Shown: positions 1 to 23,621 of the stretch, piece by piece
How the letters are laid out: every line of letters starts with the position of its first letter
Numbering within the stretch: the stretch's first letter is position 1
Origin: Mesostigma viride
Lineage: Eukaryota; Streptophyta; Mesostigmatophyceae; Mesostigmatales; Mesostigmataceae
DNA: 40,000 nucleotides
Assembly: GCA_009746045.1 (NCBI GenBank)
Contig: RPFO01000392.1
Coordinates: 540,452 to 580,451, forward strand
Reading direction: 5' to 3'
Made by a program: the position numbers and the translations under genes
The notes under the pieces: generated by a model
Database searches by the model: none
Told to the model about the DNA's origin: nothing
The model's input: only the letters and a program-made list of their open reading frames with translations

Positions 1-306
1 GAAGCTGACCATGGCACCACCATGGGAGTTGTTTACGAGTGAGCAAAGACATTTGTCAAGCACAATGCTTAGTGGTGGCACAGCTGAACGGCCTGCAGAC
101 TAGAGTGCAGGCAAGTAAACGCGGTGGGAAGCATCTCCAGCCGCCTCAGGTCTGAAATCTGGGGGGGGACAGTGCCCAAGGCTTCAACCGCCAAGTGTGT
201 CATTGGGTAAAATGCTAGCGTTTCGCCTGGCGGACACTGGGTTCCAATTTCACAGCAGCACGGCAACCACTGGACTCCAACTCTATGGTGGTGAGTGGCC
301 ACTCAC

Positions 307-876
307 GGAGGCGCCCGACGACTGCATGTGCCGGAATGCCTTGCCAACGTACGACATGACACCCGCGTCTGCCCCCCTGCAGGACACAAGATCACCCCAT
401 CGGGCATGCATGCCACGTGGGTCACTATCACAGTAGTACAATAATAATGGCAACTAAAGTCATAAATGTATGATAATGGCAATCAGAGTCTCCAGTCCCT
501 GGCCAGGTGCAAATGCACCTTTGTACTAGGTGATGGTGGCCTTTTCAACGAAATCAATCCGTGCTGTGAGTCGGCAGTTATCCTCAGCACAGGGAGTAGA
601 GCATGTAACCAGGTAAGCGACTAAGGCGGCAGCCTTGACAAAGGGTACATGTAACCAGGTAAGCGACGAAGGTGGCAGCCTTGACAAGGGTACATGTAAC
701 CAGGTAAGCGACTAAGGTGGCAGCCTTGACAAGGGTACACGGAGCCACACTATAGCACTGGCCTGCATACCGGTAATATTATGGCCTATGTACGCGTATG
801 GCCTAAAACCTTTGCAAAAATACACGGAGCCTTGGGCCTTGTTGCTGTGGCATGAGAACGCGTACTCCCAGATTAC

Positions 877-925
<49 letters not shown>

Positions 926-2468
926 ACTAGATTATTAAAAGCCCTCAGCTTTCCTTGGGCCCAGCTTGTGCAGCAAAGCGACCCCACGCCAAATGGAGCA
1001 GTATCATGTGTGATGGGCAGCTGACCTAGCAAGCATGAGGCATACGACGCGAGCATGAGGCGCGAACAGCCAGCGGGACAAACAGGGGCCGTGTGCAGGC
1101 CCCCGCTTGCTTGGGATTGCACGGGACCTCTTTCCTTGGCCTATACATGCGGGGAGCCACATACCCCGTCACGATCCAGGCGGCAGTGTTCTTGGCCGCC
1201 ATGGTGAGCCCCTTGGTAAACATGTCCTGCACGCATGCAATAGTGGGTGATCAAACACGGCTATTTATAGCGTCATTATAGTTATGGCCCTTGGTGACCA
1301 TGTGTCCTGCACGCATGCGGGGCCGATGTTATTAATACCAACAACCATGAGGCCACCAGCGTGCATGTGAGCATGAGAGCTCGCAGTGGCACACAGAGGG
1401 CAGAAGTATTGCATGTACGAGTTTCTTCCGCACAGCAGTGAGTGATGTGGCCAGAGTGCACAGGACAGTGACTGTCCATGCTCGCTTTGGCTCACTTTGG
1501 TGAAATGGCTTTGCTTATGCAAGTCTGGTAGTGAGACCTCTAAGTAGGAGATCTGAAAGGCATCCTTTAAATTCCCACGAGTACATGCCTGACAAAACCA
1601 GCCAGATAAAAGGAGCCACTCGAGTGAGGCAAGCATTCGTGCCGCCAATCTTTCAAAAGGAGCTTGTTCTGTCGATCTGCCATACAGGTGAATGTAATCG
1701 AGGCACAATGATCTAGGCGTGCATACATTCAACATAATATGCACTTGGTAGATGGGTCTGAACACTATCTCGCAAAGACACAAGGATGTGCACGCTGACA
1801 CTGTGCCAGTTGTGCCCGGAGTGCAAGCCAGCGTGTGACATGCTCAATTGCATGCCGCCTAGACATATTTCTAGGGTCACAAAGGCAGACCTCGACCCTA
1901 CGCAGGCAAAGCCAATCAACCAAAGGATGACGTGGGCACATCGGTATGAAGGACACAATTTCGTACACTGCTGACATCCTAGGAGACCCCGTTCAACTGT
2001 TGTAGCACGGCTTCACCAGATGCATGCCTTGCAGGCGAGATCATCCGAGCAGCGCGCGAGTCTCACCTCTAGCCGTGGCTTCAAGTTGAAGTCTTGAGCA
2101 CCTCCCGTCACTGAGATGATTAAGGATGGCCTGGGAAGTCCCCATCCATCTGGATGGGGCTCATTAGCAAAGTCAACGGAGGTGGCTACGGCCCCGGGAT
2201 CACCAAAAGGGACTACAATGTAAGGAGCATGCGACCGAGTAGTAAAGTTCTGTGTAAAATTAATCTCGCCTCGGAACAGTGGAGGTTTGGTGCGCTCTCT
2301 TTGATGGACAGCGCTGTCTCCCGCATTACTGGAGCCAGGAGGATCCATAGCGTGCAATTGGAAGCAGCTAGCTAATTCCTTGTCAAAAACGAGATTTTTT
2401 CCCTCCGTTGACCACAGATAATTACGAAATTGCGTGCCTTGGAACCACTCGTTCACGCGCGCAGCCAA
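307..2468 (-). CDS. TRPM-type LSDAT/SLOG-domain protein, N-terminal exons (3' part outside window)
   Basis: Three minus-strand exons are visible: 2468 (edge uncertain)-2067, 1226-1165 and 376-307. Donors are gtgaga, gtatgt and gtgagt; acceptors end in cag; phases 0, 2 and 0 are consistent. The joined product reads through a stretch ending LIISVTGGAQDFNLKPRLE, then DMFTKGLTMAAKNTAAWIVT, then GGADAGVMSYVGKAFRHMQ. This is the signature of the LSDAT_euk domain at the N-terminus of TRPM channels (VTGGA, F..K.L, AWI.TGG..GVM), where the SLOG fold binds nucleotide-type ligands such as ADP-ribose. The pore region would lie left of position 1, so a channel is inferred, not seen. The first in-frame ATG is at 2348-2346. 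The frame is open back to a TGA at 2486-2484, so the N-terminus could begin at that ATG or in an upstream exon joined at a tag near 2477-2476. The alternative is a soluble LSDAT protein without a channel. The gene is divergent from the oxidoreductase at 3552. Confidence 0.82.
602..737. repeat. 45-46 bp minisatellite, 3 copies
   Basis: Three tandem units at 602-647, 648-692 and 693-737, each beginning catgtaaccaggtaagcga and differing by a few substitutions and one indel. They lie in the intron between the second and third visible exons of the LSDAT gene. Confidence 0.9.
876..923. repeat. (TTA)n microsatellite
   Basis: About 15 uninterrupted TTA/ATT triplets inside the same intron of the LSDAT gene. 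Confidence 0.95.
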
Positions 2469-2486
2469 GATAAAACTAAATATTCA

Positions 2487-3551
2487 TGAATTCGCGGCTT
2501 GCCCCACTCGCCCCGTCATCTCGCATCGGATTGCCAGCAGGTATGAAACCCTGCAGCGTGTTACTGCGGAGGAGAGCAGATGCTAGTCGATCTGCACTGC
2601 ATTGGTCGGCAACGGGTCAAGCTCTTTGTCCGACCAAATTGCAACATGCGCTGTAAAGTGTACATTCGTGCGCCATTAGACCATCGGTCCGGCCGTGTCA
2701 AATTACGTATTGTAAGTTACAGATTAATTTAAAGACGCTACCTTTGTGCGTAAATCTTCTTTGAGTTTTGGGACGCCATGCCAGCGGTCACACAGTCAGA
2801 CACTGTCGGTAGTTAGGTAATCGGTACACCGGCGCGGGAATAACCTCAACTCAACTCAACTCCATACTCCAGATATATATTTAGCCATGGGGCCAACGGA
2901 TAATTCTGCCAGTGCTACATAATTGTTGGTATTTTTATTATCCAATTATTAACCAGAGATGTGAAATGGGGGAAACGTATCAGCCAATCCACAATGTAGG
3001 GTATCCTCGAGGTGGTTTGTCGGTGACAGGTGATAGTATTTTTATGTAGCGTTATGTGACCACTCTGATTAGATTTACAGTACTTGTAGTTGCAAAAGTT
3101 GCCCTAACAGTGCTCCTTCTTTAATCAGGCGGAGCCAATTTTCGGAAGAACCGTCAGGTTCGCCAGAATTGGCGAAGCTTATAAGGCCGTACACGTGAGA
3201 AAACATAGGAATAGGGGATGAAAATCCGTCAATCCATCCATACATACATCCATCCATACATACATCCACCGAATTTGTCCCGAATTTGCAAGCATAAGGG
3301 TGAGGTTCTTCCGAAAATTGGCTCCGCCGTAGAGTTTCAACGGGCAAGTTGCAAACACGCACGTTACTTGATATCAGTGCCATCTTCACGTGTCCTGGTT
3401 GACGGGTTGCAACGTGGCGCCAGCAGCAAAGCACAGATGGGCATGAATGCACTTACCGTCACATCAGCTGCAGCGAAATAATGCATAATTTTGCTTGCAT
3501 TATAGCTTGCACAGGGCGTTTTTCGGAAAGACCCCAACATTTCTGGCGCAA
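2487..3551. other. Divergent intergenic region between LSDAT gene and oxidoreductase gene
   Basis: About 1.06 kb with no convincing exon on either strand. It should hold both promoters, but no canonical TATA box or other element could be assigned with confidence. It contains a short (CTCAA)n tract near 2844-2861, a long inverted repeat (3128-3328) and CATC/CATA-type simple repeats at 3229-3275. If the LSDAT gene has an upstream exon it would fall here. Confidence 0.6.
3128..3328. repeat. 25-bp perfect inverted repeat with ~150-bp loop (foldback)
   Basis: Arm 3128-3152 starts GGCGGAGCCAATTTTCGG and is the exact reverse complement of 3304-3328. A smaller palindrome (ttcgcc...ggcgaa) lies just inside the left arm, and the loop carries catc/cata repeats. 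No convincing target duplication flanks it. It ends about 220 bp upstream of the oxidoreductase start codon, in its promoter or 5' UTR. Confidence 0.85.
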
Positions 3552-16161
<12,610 letters not shown>

Positions 16162-16388
16162 GAGCATGAAGCAATAACAACGCGCCAAGGCTTCATGCTT
16201 CATGGCAGATGGGACGTCCGACGTCATATTGCGGTTGTTTGGTGCTTTGCATATTTGCATGGACACTTGATGGTGTGTCCCCATTAGCCGTGTACTCGAG
16301 GTGGCTCCATGAGTTGATGTCATGCCCTACTCATCGTATATAAATGTGAACACATGTACCCAGTGAATATCTCAATGGATCAGATGAC
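16162..16388 (+). other. 3' flank of the oxidoreductase gene
   Basis: About 230 bp between the TAG and the first transposon, presumably holding the 3' UTR. No TGTAA polyadenylation signal (the usual one in chlorophytes) is visible here. The transposon's TTAA target begins at 16389. Confidence 0.5.
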
Positions 16389-16392
16389 TTAA

Positions 16393-18166
16393 CCCGTGTT
16401 TTTTTACAACGCGATACATCGCGTTGTAGGGTTAGAACGCGACATCTGTATCGCGTTGTAATCTGACACGTGGCAAACCTGTTAAACATGCGATTTTTGG
16501 TCTGAAACTTTCAACATAGGTCAGAAACATCTCATAGAATTCAAGAAAAAATACTGGTATTTTGGGGGGGTTTTTTGTGACAGCTGCAAACAAATATGTA
16601 CCACTGAAATCAGGCATTTTCGCGGGACGAAGGTGAAGACGACGGCGATGGCGGCAGGTAGATCTCGCCAGTTTTCGCGCGAATTTCAGTGGCTGTTGGG
16701 TGGCACGACCATGATGATGCGTTCAAAGGTTGATAATTAGGTTTCTACGAGTTTGTTGAGGTACTGGGGCAAAGGAAACGTAGTTTTTTCCAGTTTCTCA
16801 CCCTTGGAACTTTCATGCGGAAACCCTGGAAACCGGCATACATTTTATTACGTCAAGACTCGGGTCTGCTGCGGCACCATGCTTGGTATTTCCATGGTGT
16901 TTCGACTTCTAGTTAACACATGTTTATTCATTCCGAACGCCTGGGCTCTCGGCTAAACCGAGATTTGTGCAGACTTTTATTGGGTAGCTCCGGGCATGAT
17001 GGTGCCTGCAAATAGCGTAAGGCGTGACCGTGGCTATTGCTACGGTATGCTGTATTTTCCTGGAAATGGCCTCTGCCACCGGCTCAATAGTGCTTGCAGG
17101 CGTAAGTATATATCGTGTTTCTACCTAGTTTCTGCCAGTTTTCCACTTATTTCTACCGACCTCTGCCCAGCCTCTCTAAGACCGCCATCCTACTCGACGT
17201 TGCTTGCATGTCAGCCATAGCAGGTTGCAGTTGTGCAGTATTTAGGTGCTGTATACGTCGTCAAGCCGTGCACATATCGTGAGGATTGGATGTTGATGGT
17301 TTATACTGCGTTGATTGTGCAAGAAGATCAGCTAGGTGCACATAATCATGGTGTATAATCATGTGTTGTTAGCATCTTGCCACCATTTGCTAGCATGCAT
17401 TCCGGCCAGCGTCATCTTTGCCTGCATGTAAGCTCATGGATCACTCAACCTATCCAAGCCTTGCATTACACGTGCCTCTTTCTTTCAGTATTGCACGCGT
17501 TATGGAATGAAAACCCAGCACCTCCGTTCCCACGAGGCAATATGATGTGCTCAACACGTTGTGAGAGTGGATGATGCTTTGGCTATGGCTGCCTGATTCA
17601 GTCATATTAGGTCATCCAGTCATGATGTTTGATGCATGTTTGATGCTGTATAACTTATACCACACCTATTTTCAACGTTTTGACCCTCCAAGCTCACTAT
17701 GGCCCCGTTTAATTATGGGGCTCGTGTCGTTGCGTCATGTTGTGAAGGGCTCTCATTTTTCCCACTGCGTTGTACTGCGTTGTACTGCGTTGTAATTGTG
17801 ATGCTAATGAAAAATAGCTCCAGTGGCCCAATGGGCCTGAGTTTTGTTTCACAGAGCCTGCATATGTTGCCCGTAGCTCGTGCAAGAAGCCAGATTTTTT
17901 TCATGAACCATTTGTGAATAAGCACATGACTTGTGACCTAGGGTCAAGAAATCCCGGTCATGGTCAGACCCCCCTGTATTCAAACCAGTGTATCTCTCTA
18001 ATGAATTAGCATTTTGTAGGTCTGAGTAGCTCAAAAAATCCTTTGATTTATGGGCTTTTAGGAAAGTATATACATGACCATGAAAAAAAATTTCCTTAGG
18101 TGCTATACGCGTTCCAAAAAAAGCTTACAACGCGATGTATCTCGTTCTAATTAAAAAAAACACGGG
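16393..18166 (+). mobile_element. piggyBac-like non-autonomous DNA transposon, copy A (1774 bp)
   Basis: Starts CCCGTGTTTTTTT and ends AAAAAAAACACGGG, flanked on both sides by TTAA (16389-16392 and 18167-18170). TTAA target sites and CCC...GGG termini are hallmarks of the piggyBac superfamily. Just inside each end are near-palindromes of the type acaacgcgat..atcgcgttgt. The largest internal frames are about 70 codons and resemble no transposase, so the copy is non-autonomous. It is collinear with copy B (25709-28208) in inverted orientation, apart from two insertions in B. Similarity is high by eye. Confidence 0.88.
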
Positions 18167-18170
18167 TTAA

Positions 18171-20142
18171 TGTTATGAATCAGCGACTGAAAGGGCTAGC
18201 CCTGGCCACTTGACTTGGCACGGCCATGGTAATTTCTCATGAAGATTATTGTTTGAGTAAGACAACCATGTTCAGTCATCCCCGCGTTAAGTTACGATCA
18301 CCGCCTTGGAGATCCCCGGCGTCGTCACTTAATCGCGGGGACATAACCTTAGCGGTAGGATATTGGATATTAGCAGCCCACCGGCCCCCGGCTCCTCTGA
18401 TCGATGGACTTGTATGCGGCAATCGAAAGCTCTCGTCAAGCCCAATCCAGCTGCAGCATCGAAGTTGCCCGAAGTCCATTTTTCCGGCCAAACATTGCAT
18501 GTGTGAAAGGTGGGCGGTGAGGTGTACGCTGCCAAACTCTGGGCCGGCGTACGTCGTAACTTAATACGCGCGCGGCCGTAACCGTAACAATCGTTACTAA
18601 CTTAACGCATGGATTACTGTAACTATGTGTGTATGTGTTGATCCTTGAGATATTTGTCAGCGCTGAACGCATAAGTTCTAATTTACTACTACATAGCTTG
18701 ACTTCATGACGATCGATCCACACCGAAAGTAGCGCGGCCGTCAGTGGCTCATTGCGGCCTCTATACTATCCGTGTTATTGATCGATCGAATCGAGCATTC
18801 GATCAATCTAGGCCGTGCATGGATGGATCGAAAGGAGATGGTAATCATAGGATGACGGGGTTGTGTGTTGCTGTATTGACAGTTGACAATGTGTCATGAA
18901 GTCATGCAGTACTGGCAAGTCTCGTCTAGAGCTGGGCCACCCTCGAGGAGGCCTACGAGCGAGCTGGAGGTTAATTGTGGTAGAACCCTGGGTATATGCG
19001 GCCCCAAAAACACACCTACGTCCGCCTCGTCATGCAACGACATCCCCGTTCTTTTCATTGACGGGAAGCGCACGGCCGTGCAAGCTCCTTACAAGAGGCA
19101 CAAGCCGCGCCCCATGCAAGCCGGCCCCTGCTGCATCGTCGTCGTCAACGCACGTCCTCGGCATGGAGGGCGCCTGGTAAGGGCACACCCTCGCGGCCTC
19201 GCGGTACAATAGGCTTTGGGCACAGCTAGCCTTTATTATAATAAACAGGCCCCTTAATTCGGCCATCTCCATGCATGTCGCACCGTGCGAGCATCATCAG
19301 GATATGCAATGTGAGGTCGCCAGGCACGCCACGGTCAACCCTCGATCCGCAAATTTTCCAGCCTCACTCGCCTCTTGGCCCGCCTTGAGTGGGACGTCGG
19401 AGGCACAGTCGACACGCCAGCGACGGCCCCAGCCAGGACGGAGAGGACGCATATCCGCCCTATATTATATATTCTTTTATAAAAGAAAGACTCCATGCGT
19501 TGAAAAGGATTAACCGCCCAATCGACACCCTCCTACCCCCCCACCCCCTCCACCCCCACCCCCACCTCCAGCACTACCCTTCTCCGGCACCCCCCCCTCC
19601 ACCCCCACCCCCCCACTAGCATTGTGTGTACCCATCCATCCACCCATATCTATCTGTGACTCCCCAATTATGGGAGCACGAGTTTAATTATTATTAATTT
19701 ATAACCCTATGGCATGAGGGAGGGGGGCCGGTGTCTCTGCCCCCTGCCCGCTGTGCACACTCAGAGCACTGTGGAACTCCGTGACTCCCCATGCAACATA
19801 GGATCGACCCCGTTGCGCCACGAACTACACCCAGATGTTGCTGGCCGACCTACCGGTCCCAGCCCAGTTTGAACACCGCATCCACTCTCTCTCGATCCCT
19901 TCTTTGGACTGCTGGCCATGCATGCAGAACAAAACGCGGTGGCGCAGAAGATTGTCGAGGCTCACACGCCAGCCCTGGGCAAGCCACCTCCCCCCAAGAG
20001 AAGGCGGCGTTTTTATGAGTAGTGTAGTTAGGATTTTCTAAACTAGATAGCTTAGAGTTACGATAGTTCGATTACGCGGCTTCCTCCACTCGCCCATCCA
20101 TCAAGGAATATGTGCTACATGATCTCCCAACGGAGGCATGTT
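18171..20142. other. Gene-free interval between transposons
   Basis: About 2 kb with only short frames and no recognised gene or RNA. It contains a hairpin at 18279-18341, a palindrome with arms 18776-18784 and 18798-18806 (attgatcga/tcgatcaat), a C-rich tract at 19525-19618, and a motif gtgactccccaa...gggagcacg near 19657-19683 that recurs near 25658-25681. It is probably degraded repeat sequence. Confidence 0.5.
18279..18341. repeat. Imperfect hairpin, ~14-bp stem
   Basis: TCCCCGCGTTAAGT at 18279-18292 pairs with ACTTAATCGCGGGGA at 18327-18341, with one bulged base. Related taacttaa/ttaagtta segments recur near 18555-18610. Confidence 0.6.
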
Positions 20143-20175
20143 ATAATTTAATTTAATTTGATTTAATTTAATTTA
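20143..20175. repeat. (AATTT)n tract ending in the Mutator-like element's left target duplication
   Basis: About six AATTT-type pentamers. The last nine bases, TTTAATTTA (20167-20175), are duplicated at 23612-23620. Confidence 0.85.
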
Positions 20176-23100
20176 GAGCTTTTGACAGATCTGAAAAGTT
20201 AGGGCCCGAAAAATACAGATGGCTAGGCGTATATGCAGATCTGTTTTTTTATTCCAGATCTGTACGTAAACTCCGACGTAATGCCCTTACGTCTTCGAGA
20301 CTCGTCCCGGGCCATGCATGCGGGCGGTGCGGCACAAATACCTGAAAATTAGCCAAAATTAGTCAGCCATGGTTTTAAAAGTAAGCTAATGGAATTTTAA
20401 GGCATGGTAAAACCAGTCCTGAAAAGCTAGCAGCCCAGTTTTATCGCGTGTAGATTGTTTGCTTTCTCGACATTTTGTTCGGACGCGAGTGCATTATCAC
20501 GGGAAGCATTACGATTGGTAGGCAACGATGTCGACGTACGTGAAGCCTCTGCTCTATGACGGGAAGGCATCTGGCGTTGCTGCAACTGGAATCAGGCCAG
20601 TGCCATGTTCGGCACCGTGCACGCGGAAATAAGGCGCCGTCACGTTAGATAGCACTGCTGAGGACGAGCTGCGCCTGCCTGCCCATAGTTACCGAGTTTT
20701 TCTCGCATCGCACTGCATTATTGCTGGCCAGACTTTGCTGCCTTTATGCCCGACAGATTGGTTCACGAACCGTTTTAATTTGCTGCGTGCGTGGCTCCTG
20801 CCCTTCCATGGCAATGTTTGCAATTTCGCACTTTTTCGTTGTGATTGTTGGCACATACTACATAGCCATGCACATGACATACTGCATGAAGGTCGCAAAG
20901 TTAGGTATAGTTTCTGCTTGTAAATCCTGACGTTATTGCTTCACACACGCTTCCTTGCAATGAAGGCCCTGGCCGAAGCTCGTTGCTTGCCAAAGCCTTC
21001 CTGTGTTGAACAGCGGTTCTCAGTGGGCACATGAAAGAGACGTTGCCAGGCATTGTAAGATTTCCAACCACACGCTTGTCCTGTAACCATGCAATTCATT
21101 CCATTTGCGTTATGAAGCTGGCAGCTTGTGAGCCTGCAACCATTAATTGCAGTTTGGCACATGTTACAACAAGTAGGCTCCTTGAATTTAGGCTGCTTTC
21201 TCGCTTATTTTTGCTGATGCTACAGGCAACTTTGGACTTTACACGAACTTGAGTCCCACCCGCATCCAGCCCCCCCAATCATCCATCCACTCCGTCCCTA
21301 CCCACCCAATTATACCACCGTCTTCCCGCCCACTCTTGAACTAATCAGCCCAACCCCCCAGCCCAAGACACAGGCAAATGCCCATGTAGCCACCCATGTG
21401 CGCGTGCAAAGAGACACTCAACTAGCTAGGCTGCATATACGTGCCATGGGGGCATAACAGGTGCATGGGCGCAGGTGCACATGCAGGCCCGCAGGCATGC
21501 ACACAAGCAGGCAGACAGGCTGACAGATGGGTGGGCAGTAGGCGGGTGGCAGACATGCAGGCGGGCAGGCGGGAGGATGGGCAGAACGTTGGGTGGACAG
21601 GCGAGTAAGAAGGTCGTTGGGTCCAAGCAACCAGTTTATTGGTGATGGATTAATGTATGTGGCGCATGTGTGCAAGTCTGCCTGTGTTTGTGTGGGATTG
21701 TATGCATGTGCACGTGTGCTCGTGGGTGTGTGCACATTTGTGTGCATGTGTGTTCTGACGACGATGTGTGTGTTAGTGTGTGCGCATGTGTTAGCGTGCA
21801 TGTGCGCACGTGGGTGTGTGCATGTGTGCATGTGTGCATGTGTGCGTGTGTGCGTGTGTGCGTGTGTGCGTGTGTGCGTGTGTGCGTGTGTGCGTGTGTG
21901 CGTGTGTGCGTGTGTGCGTGTGTGCGTGTGTGCGTGTGTGCGTGTGTGCGTGTGTGCGTGTGTGCGTGTGTGCGTGTGTGCGTGTGTGCGTGTGTGCGTG
22001 TGTGCGTGTGTGCGTGTGTGCGTGTGTGCGTGTGTGCGTGTGTGCGTGTGTGCGTGTGTGCGTGTGTGCGTGTGTGCGTGTGTGCGTGTGTGCGTGTGTG
22101 CGTGTGTGCGTGTGTGCGTGTGTGCGTGTGTGCGTGTGTGCGTGTGTGCGTGTGTGCGTGTGTGCGTGTGTGCGTGTGTGCGTGTGTGCGTGTGTGCGTG
22201 TGTGCGTGTGTGCGTGTGTGCGTGTGTGCGTGTGTGCGTGTGTGCGTGTGTGCGTGTGTGCGTGTGTGCGTGTGTGCGTGTGTGCGTGTGTGCGTGTGTG
22301 CGTGTGTGCATGTGTGCATGTGTGCATGTGTGCATGTGTGTATGTGTGTGCGTGTGTGCATGTGTGTGTGAACATTTGTGTGCATGTGTAGTATGTGGGC
22401 GTGTGTGTGTGAACATTTGTGTGCATGTGCAGTATGTGGGCGTGTGTGTGTGTGCATGTGTGTGTGCTGGGGGGTAGGATGGATAGGGAAAACAAAGAGT
22501 GAAAAATGCAAGGTGTGGGGGAGTTCAATGTTTCACCTCGCGGCAAAAGTCATTGTGCCTGCCGCGTGTATTGACAAGCAGCTGTGGGCACGGTTGCAGC
22601 AAGTGAGTACACGCCAAGGGCCTAGACGGTTCATGCACTAGCACACAGCCAATGGGACGAAACATCTGCACATATAACTTGGGTTCATCAATTCTGCACA
22701 TTACCGGCTTGGGTTCATCAACTGAATTCTGCACCTTACACTTGCATGGCTCATGGTTTCAATCGCTGCTCAATTGACAGAAAATGCACAGGCCATCAAC
22801 ATTCAGATATGTTAATCCTGAAAAGTGACCTTCCACACCAGGAGAATGAAGGTCGATGCTGCTTTGACGCATGAGCCTAATCCACGTGCTCTCGGAGGTC
22901 TCCACCTCGGCAGGAGCACCTGCAGGCGTCGTGGCTCGCTTACCTCAAGCAATATGCGCATGCTGAAAGCTACCGGGGTCTATGCAGAGTTACATTATCG
23001 GCCCGGACAAAGCACATCTTTCTCGGCAACGAAGCTCTGAGCAGCGCTATATTGTCGTGGCCGGACTTCAATGTCGCCATTAAAATGTCAAAAGCTGTTT

Positions 23101-23611
23101 GATTCGTCCAAGGAAAATGCGTGCATGGTAGACAGATAATAAGATGCCCGGGCGTATAGACATGACAAGCAACTGCTTAGATGGCGCTCCTCGCGTTTTC
23201 CCTCGACTCAGTTCGTAATGGCGCCTAATCCAATGCAGCAAATGCACATGGGTGTGACCAGAATACAGAGCCTAGTGCACGCGGCATTATTGTTTGGTCT
23301 GTCGCACAATTGCTGTTGTGTTTGCAATTATTCTGCTCGCTAAGATGCAGGATTAACTTCGGCTTGATTTCTTAATTACCCTCGTGTGCAGGTCATACGG
23401 CTGACATTCCTCTAGCTTTCGTACAGTAGCCATGGCTGAATTTTGCTTCCAGGTACTGAACAAGTGAACACGGCCTGCACCTCGACCCCCGAAGACGTAA
23501 AGGCATTACGTCGGAGTTTACGTACAGATCTGGAATAAAAAAACAGATCTGCATATACGCCTAGCCATCTGTATTTTTCGGGCCCTAACTTTACAGATCT
23601 GTCAAAAGCCC
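20176..23611. mobile_element. Mutator-like element (MULE), non-autonomous, 3436 bp
   Basis: Terminal inverted repeats of 122 bp (20176-20297 and 23490-23611) start GAGCTTTTGACAGATCTG on the left and GGGCTTTTGACAGATCTG on the right. They agree at all but about three positions by eye. The element is flanked by an exact 9-bp duplication, TTTAATTTA. Long TIRs plus a 9-bp TSD define the Mutator superfamily. Each TIR contains three CAGATCTG palindromes (left: 20186, 20236, 20255), plausible transposase-binding sites. The interior has no frame resembling a MuDR transposase and includes a (CGTGTGTG)n array. Confidence 0.9.
21841..22308. repeat. (CGTGTGTG)n minisatellite inside the MULE
   Basis: About 58 near-perfect 8-bp units, with degenerate TG-rich sequence on both sides (about 21660-22470). 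The frames of 190-330 codons here (Cys-Val or Thr-His repeats) are artefacts of the repeat. Confidence 0.95.
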
Positions 23612-23621
23612 TTTAATTTAA

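Noticed and set aside
3495-3551. Earlier in-frame ATG of the oxidoreductase
   Set aside because: It would add 19 residues in front of a good transit-peptide start (MAATQCFSAQ); not excluded, but less likely.
16750-16956. ~66-codon frame (MLRYWGKGN...) present in both piggyBac-like copies
   Set aside because: Conserved only because the element copies are similar at the DNA level; short and without resemblance to a transposase.
21418-22546. Open frames up to 332 codons of Thr-His or Cys-Val repeats
   Set aside because: Caused by the 8-bp (CGTGTGTG)n array inside a transposon; open in nearly all frames and without any domain.
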